Assembly: GCA_903934745.1 (NCBI GenBank)
Contig: CAIZOZ010000396.1
Coordinates: forward strand, 1-6,643
Direction of reading: 5' to 3'
From: an uncultured cyanobacterium
GTDB taxonomy: Bacteria > Cyanobacteriota > Cyanobacteriia > PCC-6307 > Cyanobiaceae
Length of the DNA stretch: 6,643 nucleotides
Shown here: piece by piece, positions 6,401-6,643 of the stretch
Position numbering within the stretch: the first letter of the stretch is position 1
Layout of the letters: each line of letters starts with the position of its first letter
Notes under the pieces: model-generated
What the model was told of the DNA's origin: nothing
The model's input: only the letters and a program-made list of their open reading frames with translations
Database searches by the model: none
Made by a program: the position numbers and the translations under genes

Positions 6401-6627
6401 GCCAGAGCCAGCCGGATGTGGTCACCGACCCCAGCACCAACGGGGTGGGCAACTGGGAGTCGTCGGGGATTATCGATGTCTCGAAGATCTACGGTGCCGC
6501 ACCCGGCAGCTTCTTCGTGGCCAACGTTCAGGCCCACAGCCTCGGTGGCGGCAACATCGAGGGCTCCGGCTACTTGGCGGAGGGGGGGCAGATCGACCTG
6601 ATCCAGCAGAGTCCCGCCGGCCTCTGA
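3484..6627 (+). CDS. Two-domain 'choice-of-anchor I' beta-propeller plus PhoX/DUF839-like phosphatase protein
   Basis: A 1047-residue protein, probably a phosphoesterase acting outside the cytoplasm. Residues about 45-510 match the choice-of-anchor I family: ATDIEPEYVSI and AYVTLQENNGVAKVNL, TANEGDTREYD (336-346), RSDDKGVEVEG (415-425), SPEGL (473-477), SNEVSNTLAIFDL (495-507). Residues about 520-1047 resemble PhoX/DUF839: LLVNHEVG (579-586), RFCSANL with C650, RIFLTGEE (669-676), GKGTWESA (702-709), SRIEDGEVNP (827-836), NPDNLTWSADGSLYLQED (902-919), FFVANVQAH (1010-1018). By motif comparison C650, E707 and E830 may take the place of PhoX metal ligands; this is tentative. Only two Cys occur (123, 650). 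The start is fixed by an in-frame TAA at 3457-3459 with no ATG, GTG or TTG between, yet no signal peptide, Tat motif, lipobox, RTX repeats or C-terminal anchor is seen. A Pho-box-like site precedes it. The 5' part is clearly AT-richer than the 3' part. Phosphatase activity is inferred. Confidence 0.82.
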   Translation: MASFAQAKAVIDSLMDGVLTTRFLEGAQDRGVVGANNLWGPTVGVTREPLQGTLDLSPDLTQLGKEQFQAEISTAVRVGKRLYGFSSGGGGTLQVTDLTNPGAIVLKDRVALTGYTSQSVASCGNLLAVALSPNDYSTNAGKGLVRFYRVAGDGSLKLLKDVLVGYLPDSITFNAAGTKLVIANEGEPTPDYAIDRPGSIGIITIAGRPGRERFGYTDLGFADVTLPEGIRISGPSGTTKATDIEPEYVSILGNHAYVTLQENNGVAKVNLLTNKIEKIFALGAVDYKNQLVDLSDKDGSGSTAAFLPKLGQDYEGLRMADGIDAFSTKGKEYFITANEGDTREYDTYADEKRGSGADRVKRLVDDASVGSPDRITTFGSRSISIFNADTGALVWDSGNTLQTIAVAAGMYEDTRSDDKGVEVEGIVVTKLNGRTYAIASMERTKSSMLAVFDITDPSAGRFVTSYVIPGSISPEGLHVVEARESPTRRSQLIVSNEVSNTLAIFDLKDLIAAPPVAGAGTFAPTMLKDVAGGAELSISSLITNGEFTNGTAPGSSVYAPPGIFDGQGAYSNGDGTYTLLVNHEVGASVGYAYTAEGLNASVTGSRISRFIVDIDADDKAANGFQSRILSGGLAYDKVNGDDTNGFDRFCSANLVEANSFGAGRGFADRIFLTGEEVFGSGGGSFYALDTASSDLYQVKAFGKGTWESATAIDTGSATTVAVVLFDDAKAPLRLWVGEKTAGGFLERNGLAEANGALYTFVPTALAESGVDATAGPDSDDLKALALGIPLAGSWVKIEKPVGKTSYADLSDAEIRTLATDLGALQLSRIEDGEVNPLNGQQVAFVSTGTKDFSSGDLYGNVYTLSFNDAFGADGSLASTGASSLRLIYDADRLADPTTGLRNPDNLTWSADGSLYLQEDRANGGGLDIASGNFGTQEASIWKLNPSGPIDPITGVPAERWAQIDRTAVPTAYGQSQPDVVTDPSTNGVGNWESSGIIDVSKIYGAAPGSFFVANVQAHSLGGGNIEGSGYLAEGGQIDLIQQSPAGL

Positions 6628-6638
6628 AGCTCGCCGGC
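6616..6638. repeat. GCCGGC repeat forming a possible stem across the stop codon
   Basis: GCCGGC occurs at 6616-6621 and 6633-6638, giving a 6-bp GC stem with an 11-nt loop that contains the TGA stop. It could be the start of a terminator, but GCCGGC is itself a palindrome and is common in such GC-rich sequence, and the window ends 5 bases later, so this is weak. Confidence 0.15.
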
Positions 6639-6643
6639 GCCGA

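Noticed and set aside
4297..6537. A 746-codon open frame on the minus strand inside the phosphatase-like gene
   Set aside because: It is antisense to a gene with clear family motifs along its whole length, its translation is monotonous in Gly, Ala, Val, Ile and Asp with no recognisable motif, and long antisense frames are expected in GC-rich coding sequence.
1..6643. The devBCA exporter as the secretion route for the phosphatase-like protein
   Set aside because: The exporter is on the other strand with a TVP38-family gene between, DevBCA is known for lipid rather than large-protein export, and the phosphatase-like protein shows no matching signal. Proximity alone is not enough.
1..6643. CRISPR array, tRNA or rRNA gene, insertion sequence, or phage gene
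   Set aside because: I looked for regular spaced repeats, cloverleaf-like blocks, terminal inverted repeats and transposase motifs, and saw none.

Overview
The window most likely comes from a GC-rich unicellular cyanobacterium of the Synechococcus/Cyanobium type. This is an inference. It rests on the DevB-DevC-DevA exporter, whose proteins look specifically cyanobacterial, the high GC of most coding sequence (about 65 percent where counted by hand), and a cyanobacterial-style Pho-box-like sequence before the last gene. I saw no exact copy of the HIP1 octamer GCGATCGC, which fits the marine/brackish picocyanobacterial side better than HIP1-rich freshwater lineages, although a 6.6 kb window is weak evidence on this point.

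Layout. On the minus strand, reading leftward from 2489 to beyond position 1, lies a tightly coupled operon devB-devC-devA: a membrane-fusion protein, an FtsX/MacB-type permease and an ABC ATPase cut by the window edge. The genes overlap by 4 bp and 1 bp. A plausible sigma70-type promoter and a Shine-Dalgarno sequence sit just before devB. Diverging from it on the plus strand, after only 71 bp, is a 204-residue TVP38/TMEM64 (DedA-like) membrane protein. A 308-bp intergenic region follows, containing two inverted repeats and then an AT-richer stretch with three 8-bp units at an exact 11-bp period (Pho-box-like). The last of these units overlaps a perfect CTTAAA-CCC-TTTAAG palindrome.

The rest of the window (3484-6627) is one 1047-residue gene. 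Its N-terminal half matches the 'choice-of-anchor I' beta-propeller family and its C-terminal half is a PhoX/DUF839-like phosphatase domain. The gene is complete at both ends. An in-frame stop just upstream fixes the start, and no classical signal peptide is present, although both halves belong to families that are normally extracytoplasmic. The gene is compositionally uneven, with an AT-richer 5' part and a very GC-rich 3' part.

Working together: DevB and DevC with the DevA ATPase should form an inner-membrane efflux unit that docks to a TolC-like outer-membrane channel (DevB carries an R-x3-L-x6-S tip motif). The phosphatase-like protein probably acts on extracellular or periplasmic phosphate esters and may be induced by phosphate starvation through the Pho-box-like site. 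Nothing in the sequence ties the exporter directly to the phosphatase. The best candidates for something new are the two-domain phosphatase without a signal peptide and its regulatory region.
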